Source of the DNA: Pseudolabrys sp.
GTDB lineage: Bacteria > Pseudomonadota > Alphaproteobacteria > Rhizobiales > Xanthobacteraceae
Assembly (NCBI GenBank): GCA_026125895.1
Contig: JAHCKG010000008.1
Location: 90,798-154,797, forward strand
Direction: 5' to 3'
DNA length: 64,000 nucleotides
The notes beneath the pieces were generated by a model. The model did not search any database. It was given only the letters and a program-made list of their open reading frames with translations, and had not been told where the DNA came from. Below, piece after piece: positions 7,715 through 16,177 of the stretch. Both the position numbers and the translations under genes were made by a program. Position 1 is the first letter of the stretch. Each line of letters starts with the position of its first letter.

Positions 7715-8596
7715 GCGGCGCCCGCCTGGTGCGCCGACTGCACGATGTCGATGAGCCGGCGAAGCCGCGGCACCGACTCGCGCTTGAGATCGGGGATCGG
7801 ATCGGCCTTCGCCGCGGCATCGGCCCAGATGGCGCGACCGGCAAGGAAGCCGCTGGCGCCGTTCTCGCAGCACAGCCGCACGGTTTCCGGAAAGTCCTTC
7901 GCCTCGACGCCGTTCGACAGCACGACCCAGGGCTGCTTGATCGCTCTGGTGAGGTCGCGGGCATACCGGCGCGACATCGCCGAGTTGGCCCGGCAGATAG
8001 CCCGGCACTTCGGCCTTGTAGACGTCCGGCCCGGCGGCGACGAGTTCACGCGCGGCTTCGATCACGGCTTCGCCGTGTTCGCGCGTCGTCTTGAACTTGT
8101 CGCCGTTCGCATCGCGCACGATGCCTTCGACCAGCGAGACCGTGCCGGTCTTGCGCGCCAGTTCGACGAACTTCGTCACCGTGTCGCGGCGGAAGGCCGG
8201 GTCGCTGTCCTTGTACCAGATGATGAGCAGCTTGATCGCGGCCGCGCCAAGATCGCGGATCAGCTCCGGCGTGACCTTCGGATCGAGACCTGACCTGGTC
8301 ACCGGACCGCCCGCGGCTTGCTCGAAGTCATCGGCGGACAGGATGAGCGGCACGCCCTTCGGCACCTTCTTCATCGCGTCGCGCCCAAGCCCGGAATCGA
8401 TGAGGACGGCGGACGCCATCGGCGCCAGGATCTCCGCCGCCGCCACCTTGAAGGCGGACAACTGGCCATCGGAAATCGTGCCCTCGTCGCGGCCGTTGGC
8501 GATGATGGTGCGCAACGAGCCGCGCTGGTCCAGCGCCAGCATGGTCAGGCTGCCGTTCTTCATTAGCGGCCGCAGTTTGTCCGAAGCTTGAGACAT
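7711..8596 (-). pseudogene. LacD/YihT-type class I aldolase, interrupted by a one-base frameshift
   Basis: The N-terminal two thirds (MSQASDKLRPLMKNGSLTML, LALDQRGSL, AIKLLIIWYKD, VYKAEVPGY with the likely Schiff-base lysine) is a tagatose-bisphosphate/sulfofructose-phosphate aldolase-type barrel. The C-terminal third (YARDLTRAIKQPWVVLSNGV and onward) lies in another frame. The span is 886 nt, one more than a multiple of three. Removing one C at 7966-7967 joins the parts as GDVAPYARDLTRAI and gives an unbroken 294-residue protein ending in the ATGA overlap with the VOC gene. So this is either a recent inactivation or a sequencing error. ATG 8596 has AAGGAG 5 bp upstream. The kinase gene lies directly upstream, so kinase and aldolase probably form a phosphorylate-and-cleave pair. 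Confidence 0.8.
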
Positions 8597-8605
8597 GATC
8601 ACTCC

Positions 8606-9526
8606 TTATGTCGCGCCGAGCGCCGTCGCCATCGGCGGGCTCTTCGTATTCATCGCCAAAAAGGCCTCGAGTTCGTCGCGCCGCGGCGCCATCGACTGGC
8701 CGTCCACGGCCCGGCACGACAGCGCGGCGCAGGCATTGCCCCAGAGCAATACTTCCGGCAGCGGCTTGTCGAGACAGATCGCGGCGAGGATCGCGCCGTG
8801 GAAGACGTCGCCGGCCCCGAGCGTGCTGACGATATCGACCGTGAAACCGGGAACGTGGCGGAAGTCGCCGCTGCTGAGCAGGTAGGAGCCGCGCGCGCCG
8901 TCGGTCGCCACCACCTCGCCGGCGCCGTCGTCGATGGCGCATTGCAGAAGTTGGCGCGGCGGGCGCGCGGCGCCGTAGTCGGCCGCAAGCCGGGCCATGG
9001 TCGGCGCATAGAGGTCGATCTCGGCGAGCTTCAGGTCCGGCACCGGATTGCCGGCGTCGATGCTGATCTTGACGCCCTTGCTCACGATGCCGCGCAGGCT
9101 GCGGACCTTTTCGTGCCCGACATCGTCGAAGTGGACATACTGCGCTTTCAGCGGCGGCATGCGCGACAAATCCGGGCTCGGCGCGCGCTCGGTGACGATG
9201 GCGCGGGTGCCGGCGCCGCGCGTGACGATGTTTGAGCTGCGCGAAGTGTGAACGTCGGCGCGGCGCTCGACCCAGTCGGTCGCGATGCCCTCGTCTTCCA
9301 GGCGCTGCATGATGGTGTCGCCCGGCGCATCGCAGCCAATGACGCCACAATAAGCCACCGGCACACCGAGCCGCGCGATCGCAACCGCCGCGGTGATCGC
9401 CTGGCCGCCGATGCCGTCGTACAGGTGCTCGACGAGAGTCCGGCTGTCCTGCGTTGGAAACGCATCGACCAGCGCGTTGAGATCGACCTTTGCGCCGCCG
9501 ACGCAGATCACCGCAACGTCACGCAT
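8606..9526 (-). CDS. PfkB-family sugar kinase
   Basis: 306 residues, ribokinase/PfkB fold: N-terminal VICVGGAKVDLNALVDAFP, DGIGGQAITAAVAIARLG, and the catalytic GAGD at 237-240 within STLGAGDVFHGA. It would phosphorylate a sugar, ketose or deoxy-sugar acid with ATP. The start overlaps the end of the ABC ATPase gene by 8 bp, and the aldolase gene starts 9 bp after its stop. A PfkB kinase next to a LacD-type aldolase is the arrangement of YihV/YihT (sulfofructose) and tagatose-6-phosphate pathways. The importer in the same operon is of the NitT/TauT class, so the substrate is uncertain. Confidence 0.85.
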   Translation of the reverse strand: MRDVAVICVGGAKVDLNALVDAFPTQDSRTLVEHLYDGIGGQAITAAVAIARLGVPVAYCGVIGCDAPGDTIMQRLEDEGIATDWVERRADVHTSRSSNIVTRGAGTRAIVTERAPSPDLSRMPPLKAQYVHFDDVGHEKVRSLRGIVSKGVKISIDAGNPVPDLKLAEIDLYAPTMARLAADYGAARPPRQLLQCAIDDGAGEVVATDGARGSYLLSSGDFRHVPGFTVDIVSTLGAGDVFHGAILAAICLDKPLPEVLLWGNACAALSCRAVDGQSMAPRRDELEAFLAMNTKSPPMATALGAT

Positions 9527-10382
9527 CCGCCTGGCGCCCTCCCAAAGCGGCGGTCGCGCCGTCGCGCCGGATCACGCCGAGGCGCGAGAAGTGCTCATAG
9601 ATACGTTTGGAGTATTCGACCAGCGCCGGATCCTCACCCAGTTCGAGCGGGCGCGGACGCGGAATGTCGATGCGCAGTTCCTCAATGACGCGGCCCGGCG
9701 ACGGCGACATCACCAGCACGCGGTCGGCGAGGCCGACGGCCTCTTCGACGCTGTGCGTGATGAACAGCACCGTTGGCCGGTCGTTCATCCACAACCTTTC
9801 AAGATCGTAACGAACCTGAAGCCGCGTCAGCGCGTCGAGCGCGCCGAACGGCTCGTCCATCAGGAGCACGGACGGCCGCAGCACCAGGGCCCGCGCCAAC
9901 GACACGCGCTGGCGCATGCCGCCGGAGAGCTGATGCGGATAGCGTTTGGCCGCATCGGCGCTGAGGCCGAGACGATCGAACAGCTCGCGGGTGCGCTCGC
10001 GCACCGGCGCCATCGGCAGTTTCCGGATGACGCCCTGCAGCAGGACATTGTCCTCCGCCGTGCGGAAGTACATCAGCAGATGGTCCTGGAACACGATCCC
10101 GACATCGGTCATCGCGCCGGTCAGCGGCTTGCCGCCGACGCGGATCGTGCCGCTGGTCGGCTCGAGCAAGCCGGCCACCATCAGCATCAACGTGCTCTTG
10201 CCGCAGCCGCTCGGCCCCACCACCGCGACGAACTCGCCGGGCTGTATATCGATCTTGAGCGGGCGCAGCGCTTCGAACGGCTTGTCCGTCTCCACGCCGA
10301 AGACCTTGCCGACGTGATCGATTTCCAGCCGGACGCCGCGGCCGGCGGCGTCCGTTGTTGATATGGGGCTCGTCAGCGACAT
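9519..10382 (-). CDS. NitT/TauT-family ABC transporter ATP-binding protein
   Basis: 287 residues. Walker A GPSGCGKST at 56-64, Q-loop VFQDHLL, signature LSGGMRQR, Walker B LLMDEPFGALD and the H-loop FITHSVEEA are all present. The DEPFGALD and IDIPRPRP segments are typical of SsuB/TauB/NrtD-type ATPases. It energises uptake at the inner membrane with the permease at 11481-12194 and the binding protein at 10401-11429. Its stop overlaps the kinase start, so transport and phosphorylation are made from one transcript. Confidence 0.9.
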   Translation of the reverse strand: MSLTSPISTTDAAGRGVRLEIDHVGKVFGVETDKPFEALRPLKIDIQPGEFVAVVGPSGCGKSTLMLMVAGLLEPTSGTIRVGGKPLTGAMTDVGIVFQDHLLMYFRTAEDNVLLQGVIRKLPMAPVRERTRELFDRLGLSADAAKRYPHQLSGGMRQRVSLARALVLRPSVLLMDEPFGALDALTRLQVRYDLERLWMNDRPTVLFITHSVEEAVGLADRVLVMSPSPGRVIEELRIDIPRPRPLELGEDPALVEYSKRIYEHFSRLGVIRRDGATAALGGRQADA

Positions 10383-10400
10383 GCCGCAGCTTTCCTCAGG

Positions 10401-11429
10401 TCACGACTTGCTGGCCGGACAGGCGCGCAGTTCGCTGTCCGCCGGTAGGAAGTCATAGGTGTAGTACTTCGTCGCCGGCACGTCCGCCGGCAGGATGCCG
10501 ACCTTGGCGAAGACCTTGACGGTGTCGTCCCACTGTTTCGGCATGGCCTTGCCGATGAACTTGGCGTTGTTGGCGCACATCAGGATGCGGGTTGCCTCGA
10601 TCTGCGGCGGCGACAGCTTTTCGTTGGCGTCGGGGAACATCTTCTTGAGCGCCGCGGTCGCCTCCGCGGGATTGTCGATCGCCGCGTACCAGCCCTTCAG
10701 GCTGGCGGCGACGAACTTCTTCACGACGTCGGGATGCTTGGCCAGAAACTCGTCGCTGGCGATGATCGAAGTCGAAACCGTCGGCGCGCCGTTCTCGCTG
10801 AACAGATAGCTGTCGAACTGCTGGTTCTGCGCGCGGAGCTGGATATCGTACTGGTCGACCGAGCCGAGAATGACCTCGACCGAGCCCTGAATCAGCGACG
10901 ACACCATCGCCTCCGGCGGCATATTGATCAGCTTGATGTCGCTTTCCTTGAGGTTGTTTGCCGCGAGCACGAGCGGGAACATCGCGACCTGCGAGCCGGC
11001 TGTCGGCATCGCCACGGTGCGGCCCTTGATGTCGGCGACGTTCTTGAGGCCGGTCTTCTTCAGCGCGGTGACCGCGTTCGGCGCGGCCTGCAGGATCGTG
11101 GCGATGATCTTCACCTTGGCGCCCTGCGAGATCAGCTTCATGACTGGCGAGGAATCGGCGAAGCCGATGTCGTATTTGCCGACCGATAGGAGTTGCGCGG
11201 TGGTCTGCGAACCGTTGCCCGGCTCAATGGTGACGTCGAGACCGGCGTCCTTGTAGAAGCCCTTCTGAACCGCCAGCTCGAAGCCGGCATTGTAGCCGGC
11301 CGGCGGCACGTTCAGCAGGAAGGTGAGTTTCGTCTGCGCCGATGCCGGCGCGGCGGCAAACAGCGCCGCGGCGACCGCAGCCGCGCCGACGCCCTGCGCG
11401 ATGGAAGCGAACAGGCCCTTCTTGCTCAT
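10401..11429 (-). CDS. NitT/TauT-family ABC transporter substrate-binding protein
   Basis: 342 residues with a signal peptide (about 1-31, cleavage after ASA) and the SsuA/THI5-like N-terminus KLTFLLNVPPAGYNAGFELA. QKGFYKDAGLDVTIEPGNGS is the usual family block. It is periplasmic and delivers substrate to the permease next door. GGAGG sits 7 bp before the ATG. The family transports nitrate, sulfonates, taurine, pyrimidine precursors and aromatic acids, so the ligand cannot be read from sequence. The catabolic genes downstream suggest a phosphorylatable sugar-like compound. Confidence 0.88.
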   Translation of the reverse strand: MSKKGLFASIAQGVGAAAVAAALFAAAPASAQTKLTFLLNVPPAGYNAGFELAVQKGFYKDAGLDVTIEPGNGSQTTAQLLSVGKYDIGFADSSPVMKLISQGAKVKIIATILQAAPNAVTALKKTGLKNVADIKGRTVAMPTAGSQVAMFPLVLAANNLKESDIKLINMPPEAMVSSLIQGSVEVILGSVDQYDIQLRAQNQQFDSYLFSENGAPTVSTSIIASDEFLAKHPDVVKKFVAASLKGWYAAIDNPAEATAALKKMFPDANEKLSPPQIEATRILMCANNAKFIGKAMPKQWDDTVKVFAKVGILPADVPATKYYTYDFLPADSELRACPASKS

Positions 11430-11480
11430 GTCATTTCCTCCCTTTTTTGATTGATGTCGATCAGCACTTCCGAATCTTCG

Positions 11481-12194
11481 CTAATGGCGCAACCAGGGCG
11501 CCATGACGTATTCGCAGATCTCGACGATGAGATTGAGCGCGAGACCGATGACCGTGAGCAGGAACAGCACGGCGAACACGCGCGTCGTGTCGAGATTGGC
11601 GGTGCCCTGCAACAGAATGTAGCCGAGCCCTTTGTTGGAGCCGACGAACTCCGCGACGATGGCGGCGGTCGCGGCAATGGTGGCTGATGTCTTGAGGCCG
11701 CCGAATATCACCGGAATGGCCGCCGGGAACCGCAGATACCGGAAGGTTTGCCAGGTCGTCGCACCCATGGAGCGCGTTAGGAACAGCAACCGTTTGTCGA
11801 TGATCTGGAAGCCGGCGATGCTCGCCAGCAGCAGCGGGAAGAACGTCAGCAGCAGCGTCAGCATGACTTTCGACGTCAGCCCGAAGCCCAGCCAGACGAC
11901 GAAGAGCGGCGCGATGGCGATCTTCGGGATGAGCTGCACAAAAACGAGGAACGGATAGAGCATGCGCCGCGCCAGCGGCGACAGCGCGATTAGCACGCCG
12001 AGCGGGATCGACATGACGACCGACAGCGCAAAACCGAGCAGAATCTCCTGGATCGTCACCCAGCTGTGAAAGAGGAAGCTGCTTCCGTCGGCATAGATGC
12101 GCGGCAGCACGTCTTCCGGCGGCGGCAGCAGAAACGCGGGCACCTTGAAGATTGCGACCGCGGACCACCACGCTGCCAGCAGCGCGATGAACAC
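11481..12194 (-). CDS. NitT/TauT-family ABC transporter permease
   Basis: 237 residues with about six membrane segments and the EAA loop region (TRSMGATTWQTFRYLRFPAA). The frame is open upstream to an in-frame TAA near 12260 but contains no ATG, GTG or TTG before GTG 12194, so GTG is taken as the start. The protein is slightly shorter than usual at its N-terminus. It forms the inner-membrane channel of the importer with 9519-10382. It is the first gene of the minus operon, and the FAH-family gene diverges from it over 120 bp. Confidence 0.85.
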   Translation of the reverse strand: MFIALLAAWWSAVAIFKVPAFLLPPPEDVLPRIYADGSSFLFHSWVTIQEILLGFALSVVMSIPLGVLIALSPLARRMLYPFLVFVQLIPKIAIAPLFVVWLGFGLTSKVMLTLLLTFFPLLLASIAGFQIIDKRLLFLTRSMGATTWQTFRYLRFPAAIPVIFGGLKTSATIAATAAIVAEFVGSNKGLGYILLQGTANLDTTRVFAVLFLLTVIGLALNLIVEICEYVMAPWLRH

Positions 12195-12314
12195 CGCGGC
12201 CGGCAGAAAAGCATTGAGCGACTTTGCGGTGGCGACGGTTTGACGATCAACATCGCCGATGATTTATTCCGCAACAAATTTGCAGAACAACAATCATCGA
12301 AGAGAGGAAACACC

Positions 12315-13163
12315 ATGAAGCTTGTGCGGTTCGGACCCGTGGGTCGCGAAAAGCCCGGCATCATCGGCACCGACGGCAAGATACGCGATCTGTCGAAGGT
12401 GGTGCCCGATATTGCCGGCGACACCTTGTCGCCGAAAGGACTGGCGAAGATCCGCAAGACCGATCTGAAGAAGCTGCCGGTCGTGCGCGGCAACGTGCGG
12501 CTCGGCCCCTGCGTCGGCAACACCCGGCAATTCGTCGCGATCGGGCTGAACTATACCGATCACGCGATCGAGACCAACGCGCCGATCCCGAAGGAGCCGA
12601 TCGTCTTCGCCAAGGCCGTGACTTGCATCAGCGGCCCCTACGACGACGTCGTGCTGCCGAAAGGGTCGACAAAGAGCGACTGGGAAGTCGAACTCTGCAT
12701 CGTGATCGGCAGCCGCGCGCGGTATCTCACCAAAGCCAAGGCGATGGACGTCGTCGCCGGCTACACGATCTGCAACGACATCTCGGAGCGCGAGTTTCAG
12801 CTCGAGCGCGAGACCCAGTGGCACAAGGGCAAGGGATGCGAAACCTTCGGGCCGATTGGCCCTTGGCTTGTGACCAAGGACGAGATCAAGGACGTCCAGA
12901 AGCTCGACCTCTACCTTGACGTCAACGGCAAGCGGCTGCAGAACTCGACCACGAAAAACATGATCTTCACGATCGCGCACATCGTCTGGTACTGCTCGCA
13001 GTTCTTCGTGCTCGAGCCCGGCGACCTCATCACCACCGGCACGCCGCCCGGCGTCGGGCTCGGCATGAAGCCGCCGCGCTATCTCAAGCCGGGCGATGAG
13101 ATGAGGCTCGGCATCACCGGTCTCGGCGAGCAGCACCAGAAGGTGCGGAAGTTCACGAAATAG
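12315..13163 (+). CDS. Fumarylacetoacetate hydrolase (FAH) family protein
   Basis: 282 residues with the C-terminal FAH catalytic domain. FVAIGLNYTDHAIE, the metal-binding DWEVELCIVIG and TICNDISEREFQ, and LITTGTPPGVGLG are all visible. ATG 12315 is chosen, not the longer upstream frame, because AGAGGAAA lies 6 bp before it and MKLVRFGPVG is the usual family start. Family members hydrolyse or decarboxylate 2,4-diketo acids (ureidoglycolate lyase, fumarylpyruvate hydrolase, diketo-deoxyfuconate hydrolase). It diverges from the ABC/kinase/aldolase operon and may process an oxo-acid from the same pathway (inference). Confidence 0.85.
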   Translation: MKLVRFGPVGREKPGIIGTDGKIRDLSKVVPDIAGDTLSPKGLAKIRKTDLKKLPVVRGNVRLGPCVGNTRQFVAIGLNYTDHAIETNAPIPKEPIVFAKAVTCISGPYDDVVLPKGSTKSDWEVELCIVIGSRARYLTKAKAMDVVAGYTICNDISEREFQLERETQWHKGKGCETFGPIGPWLVTKDEIKDVQKLDLYLDVNGKRLQNSTTKNMIFTIAHIVWYCSQFFVLEPGDLITTGTPPGVGLGMKPPRYLKPGDEMRLGITGLGEQHQKVRKFTK

Positions 13164-13192
13164 AAAAAGGCCCGTATCCACGGGCTTTTTCG
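13163..13192. terminator. Bidirectional intrinsic terminator
   Basis: A-rich left arm, GCCCGT/ACGGGC stem with one bulged G, loop ATCC, then a T-rich right arm. It lies between the convergent FAH (+) and HAD (-) genes and has a T run in both directions. Confidence 0.75.
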
Positions 13193-13193
13193 A

Positions 13194-13925
13194 CTATCCG
13201 ATGGCGAGCCGGTCGCCGGCGCGCGATAGCGATTCCCAGACGGGAGTCGCTGCCGGGAATGGATTGTCGAGGCCCGGCGGAACGATGCCGAGAAAGGGAA
13301 TGCCGCCGTCGCGGGCCGCCTCGAACTCCGTCATCGAGTCGCCGATCGCCAGCGCCTCGTCCGGCCGGCAGCCCTCTTCCGCCACGATCTCACCGAAGCG
13401 CTCGCGCTTGGTCGCCGGCGCCCCGCGCACGGTGACGAAGTAGCGCGCAAGCCCACGCTCGCGGACTACCTGGTTCAACTCGCTGTCCGGGGTTCCGGAA
13501 ATCACGTGCATGCGCACCTTGCCGGCGGCGTGTTCGAGCAGGTCGTAAGCGCCGTCGATGAACGGGCAGCGAAGCACCTCCGCATACACGATGTCAAAAT
13601 AGCGTTGGCACAAGGCATCGACGCTCGCCGCATCGGCCTTTCGGCCGAAGATCTCGCGCTCGTAGTGCTCGAACTTTACGCGCCTCGTGATGCCACCGTG
13701 GTACTCCGCGTGCCTGACCACCGCTTCGACCTTGGCGGCATCCTCGTTCGCGTACACTTTCGGATAGGCACTCAGTTTCAAGCCCGCCGAATCGAGAATG
13801 ACGCCGTCGAAATCGAAAATAATGACTTTGGGAGGGCGCGGGAGGGAAAACTTCGTCGCGTTCGTCAATACTTCTTCTCCCGCTCTTGCGGCTTTTCCGT
13901 TATTTATCATCATCTTAAGGCACAT
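13194..13925 (-). CDS. HAD-superfamily hydrolase (phosphatase-like)
   Basis: 243 residues. Motif I IIFDFDGVILDS gives the nucleophile and acid/base aspartates, motif II is HVISGTPDSE, and the C-terminal AIGDSMTEFEAARDGG gives the Mg-binding acidic motif. It is of the phosphoglycolate phosphatase/beta-phosphoglucomutase type with a helical cap. The N-terminus before motif I is unusually long if the first in-frame start is used; starts at 13913, 13910 or a TTG at 13868 (with GGGAGAAG just upstream) are equally possible. Its substrate is probably a sugar phosphate, but this is not determinable. Confidence 0.8.
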   Translation of the reverse strand: MCLKMMINNGKAARAGEEVLTNATKFSLPRPPKVIIFDFDGVILDSAGLKLSAYPKVYANEDAAKVEAVVRHAEYHGGITRRVKFEHYEREIFGRKADAASVDALCQRYFDIVYAEVLRCPFIDGAYDLLEHAAGKVRMHVISGTPDSELNQVVRERGLARYFVTVRGAPATKRERFGEIVAEEGCRPDEALAIGDSMTEFEAARDGGIPFLGIVPPGLDNPFPAATPVWESLSRAGDRLAIG

Positions 13926-14745
13926 TTTCGCGCTGCCGACAACCTGTCGATTTTTCGATCATGTCCAGCACAGGGCTGCAGGCCCTCGAGTGACAACAAC
14001 GCCGAATATATCTCCGGCGCGCCCGCGATATATTCTTAATGTAACTGACGATCCACCTGGTCCTGCTCCCTGAGGCAACCAATTGGGGCCATCGATGTCG
14101 AAGGCGTCATCAAGGCGCTTGAAGGCATGGAGATGAAGAACTCGCTGGCGCACCCGCAGGGCGACAAGGCCATCCGCAAGGTGGATCACGTCGGCATCAT
14201 CGACTGCTACATCAGCCGCGTGGAGAACGGGAAGCTTGAGGTCAAGAAGCGCATCCCGCACCCCTCGGAATATCGCGCCTGGCCAGACCACCCGCGCCGA
14301 CATTGTCGGGTCTTTCCTCGACGGGAAGGCCGCCGATGCCGACGGCCGGGGTTTAGCTAGACGCCTCCTGATCCATCGGGCGGTCTCGACGCCAATGCCG
14401 TGGTGCGCGGCCTGCCAAAGGCGCTAGTCTGTGAATCCGAGGCGGTTTGGCACTCGCACCGATGGCGTTCTTTTCCGTCGTTTCTTTAAGTCAATTACAG
14501 CACTCGCAGCTGACCAAGAAACGGCCGCGCGGAGAAGTGCGCGTGGCGCGCTTTCGTGCGGCTGCGGCATGTCGGTTGGATGCAGCGCCGAGCGATGTCG
14601 CGGAAGGCTTTTTGCAGGATCGAGCAGACCATTCTGCGCGCCGCGTCAGGTCCATTTTGGCTCTAACTTATTGAATATTCGGTTTTTTATTGCCCCCGGC
14701 GCTTTGCTTCCGATATGATTTTGCCCAGGATCCCCGAGGGCATTC
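13926..14745. other. Gene-poor stretch between HAD gene and glutamine synthetase-like gene
   Basis: About 820 bp without an intact gene. It holds the binding-protein remnant at 14082-14282 and otherwise only short frames without ribosome sites or recognisable domains. The last 100 bp before 14746 is AT-richer and probably carries the promoter of the glutamine synthetase-like gene. Confidence 0.6.
14082..14282 (+). pseudogene. Remnant of a periplasmic (branched-chain amino acid type) binding protein, C-terminal part
   Basis: One frame reads GAIDVEGVIKALEGMEMKNS, then KVDHVGIIDCYISRVENGKL and KKRIPHPSEYRAW, resembling the C-terminal region of a LivK/Peripla_BP_6 protein. No start, signal peptide or N-terminal domain exists upstream, and the frame becomes low-complexity after 14282. 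I read it as a decayed gene. Confidence 0.5.
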
Positions 14746-16119
14746 ATGCGTAAAATTCCTGCCATTTCTTCCGCTCAGGAAGCCGTCGATTACGTCCGCC
14801 AGCGTGACCTGCCCTATGTCCGCGTCGGCCTGTTCGACGTCGATGGCGTTTTCCGCGGCAAGTATATCGGCCGCGACAAGTTCGAGAGCTCGATCGACAA
14901 GGGCCTGGGGTTTTGCGACGTCGTCGTCGGCTGGGACAGCAACGACCAGCTCTATGACAATGTGAAGGTCACCGGCTGGCACACCGGCTACCCTGACGCG
15001 GCGGTACGCCTCTTGCCCGAGACCATGCGTCTGCTCCCGCTCGAGGACGACCTGCCGCTGTTCCTGTGCGAATTCGCCGACAAGTGGGAGGGCGTTTGCC
15101 CGCGCGGCACCTTGCGCCGGGTCCTCGCCCGCGCCGCCGATATGGGCTTCAAGGTCAGCGCCGCGGCGGAATTCGAGTTCTTCCTGTTCGAGGAAACGCC
15201 GCATTCGGTGCGCGAGAAGAACTATCGCAACCTGAAGAACATCACGCCCGGCTTCTTCGGTTATTCGATGCTGCGCTCCTCGGTGCATGCCGACTTCTAC
15301 CGCGAGCTGCTCGACCTTGCGCGCAACATGAATTTCGAGATCGAGGGCCTGCACACGGAAACCGGGCCTGGCGTGCTCGAGGCCGCGATCCGCGTCGATG
15401 AGGCGCTCATCGCCGCGGACAAGGCGGCTTTGTTCAAGACCTATACCAAAGTGCTGGCGCAGAAGCGCGGTTGGCTGGCCTCGTTCATGGCCAAGTCGTC
15501 GCATGACTGGCCGGGGCAATCCGGCCACCTGCACACTTCGTTACAGGACCGCAAGACCGGCAAGGGCGTGTTTCGCGACGACAGCAAGCCGCATGGCATG
15601 TCCGACATCATGCGCTGGTTCGTCGGCGGCCAGCAGGCGCTGATGCCGGAAATCCTGGCGATGGTGGCCTGTACGGTGAACAGCTACACACGACTGATCC
15701 CCGGATTCTGGGCGCCGACCGACTCCGCCTGGTCGGTCGACAACCGCACCACGGCGCTGCGCGTCATCGAGGGTTCGGAAAAGTCGCAGCGGGTTGAATA
15801 CCGCGTCGCCGCGGCCGACATCAATCCCTACATCGCCATGGCGGCGGCGATCGGCTCGGGGCTTTGGGGCATCGAGCATCGTGTCGAGCCCGGCGCGGCG
15901 CTGACGGGCAACGCCTACGAAGTGAAGCTGCCGGACGAGCGCGCGCTGCCTCGCACCTTGTGGGATGCCGCGCAGCGCTTGAAGGCGTCGCAGCCGGCGC
16001 GCGCGCTGTTCGGCGATGCCTTCGTCGGACACTACGCCGCGTCGCGCGAGTGGGAAGAGCGCGAATTCCGCCGCGCCATTACCGACTGGGAAATGCAGCG
16101 CTACTTCGAAATCATCTGA
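14746..16119 (+). CDS. Glutamine synthetase family protein, gamma-glutamyl-amine synthetase type (PuuA/IpuC-like)
   Basis: 457 residues with the full GS fold. The N-terminal beta-grasp carries VRVGLFDVDGVFRGKYI; the catalytic domain carries AAEFEFFLFEE, GPGVLEAAIRVDEAL and the ATP-site segment MAKSSHDWPGQSGHLHTSL, then VNSYTRLIPGFWAPT. Lengths and motifs match the GlnA-III/PuuA class, which joins glutamate to an amine with ATP rather than making glutamine for assimilation. Aldehyde and alcohol dehydrogenase genes follow on the same strand (59 bp and 39 bp gaps) and a PotABCD-type importer converges. A gamma-glutamylated route for polyamine or amino-alcohol breakdown is likely. The amine is not identified. 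Confidence 0.85.
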   Translation: MRKIPAISSAQEAVDYVRQRDLPYVRVGLFDVDGVFRGKYIGRDKFESSIDKGLGFCDVVVGWDSNDQLYDNVKVTGWHTGYPDAAVRLLPETMRLLPLEDDLPLFLCEFADKWEGVCPRGTLRRVLARAADMGFKVSAAAEFEFFLFEETPHSVREKNYRNLKNITPGFFGYSMLRSSVHADFYRELLDLARNMNFEIEGLHTETGPGVLEAAIRVDEALIAADKAALFKTYTKVLAQKRGWLASFMAKSSHDWPGQSGHLHTSLQDRKTGKGVFRDDSKPHGMSDIMRWFVGGQQALMPEILAMVACTVNSYTRLIPGFWAPTDSAWSVDNRTTALRVIEGSEKSQRVEYRVAAADINPYIAMAAAIGSGLWGIEHRVEPGAALTGNAYEVKLPDERALPRTLWDAAQRLKASQPARALFGDAFVGHYAASREWEEREFRRAITDWEMQRYFEII

Positions 16120-16177
16120 GCCGGGCGCATCATCATCCCGGCGTCCGTTCTCTCCTGTCGTTCTGGACCTCATCCTC

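Noticed and set aside
6363-7964. A 533-residue form of the AroE-like protein
   Set aside because: The upstream 260 residues are a shadow of the aldolase and VOC genes; the AroE N-terminus begins at ATG 7175.
7181-8602. A single 473-residue fusion of aldolase and VOC protein
   Set aside because: The middle part is frameshifted nonsense (Arg/Pro-rich). The VOC gene has its own ATG overlapping the natural aldolase stop, so two genes and a one-base frameshift explain the frame better.
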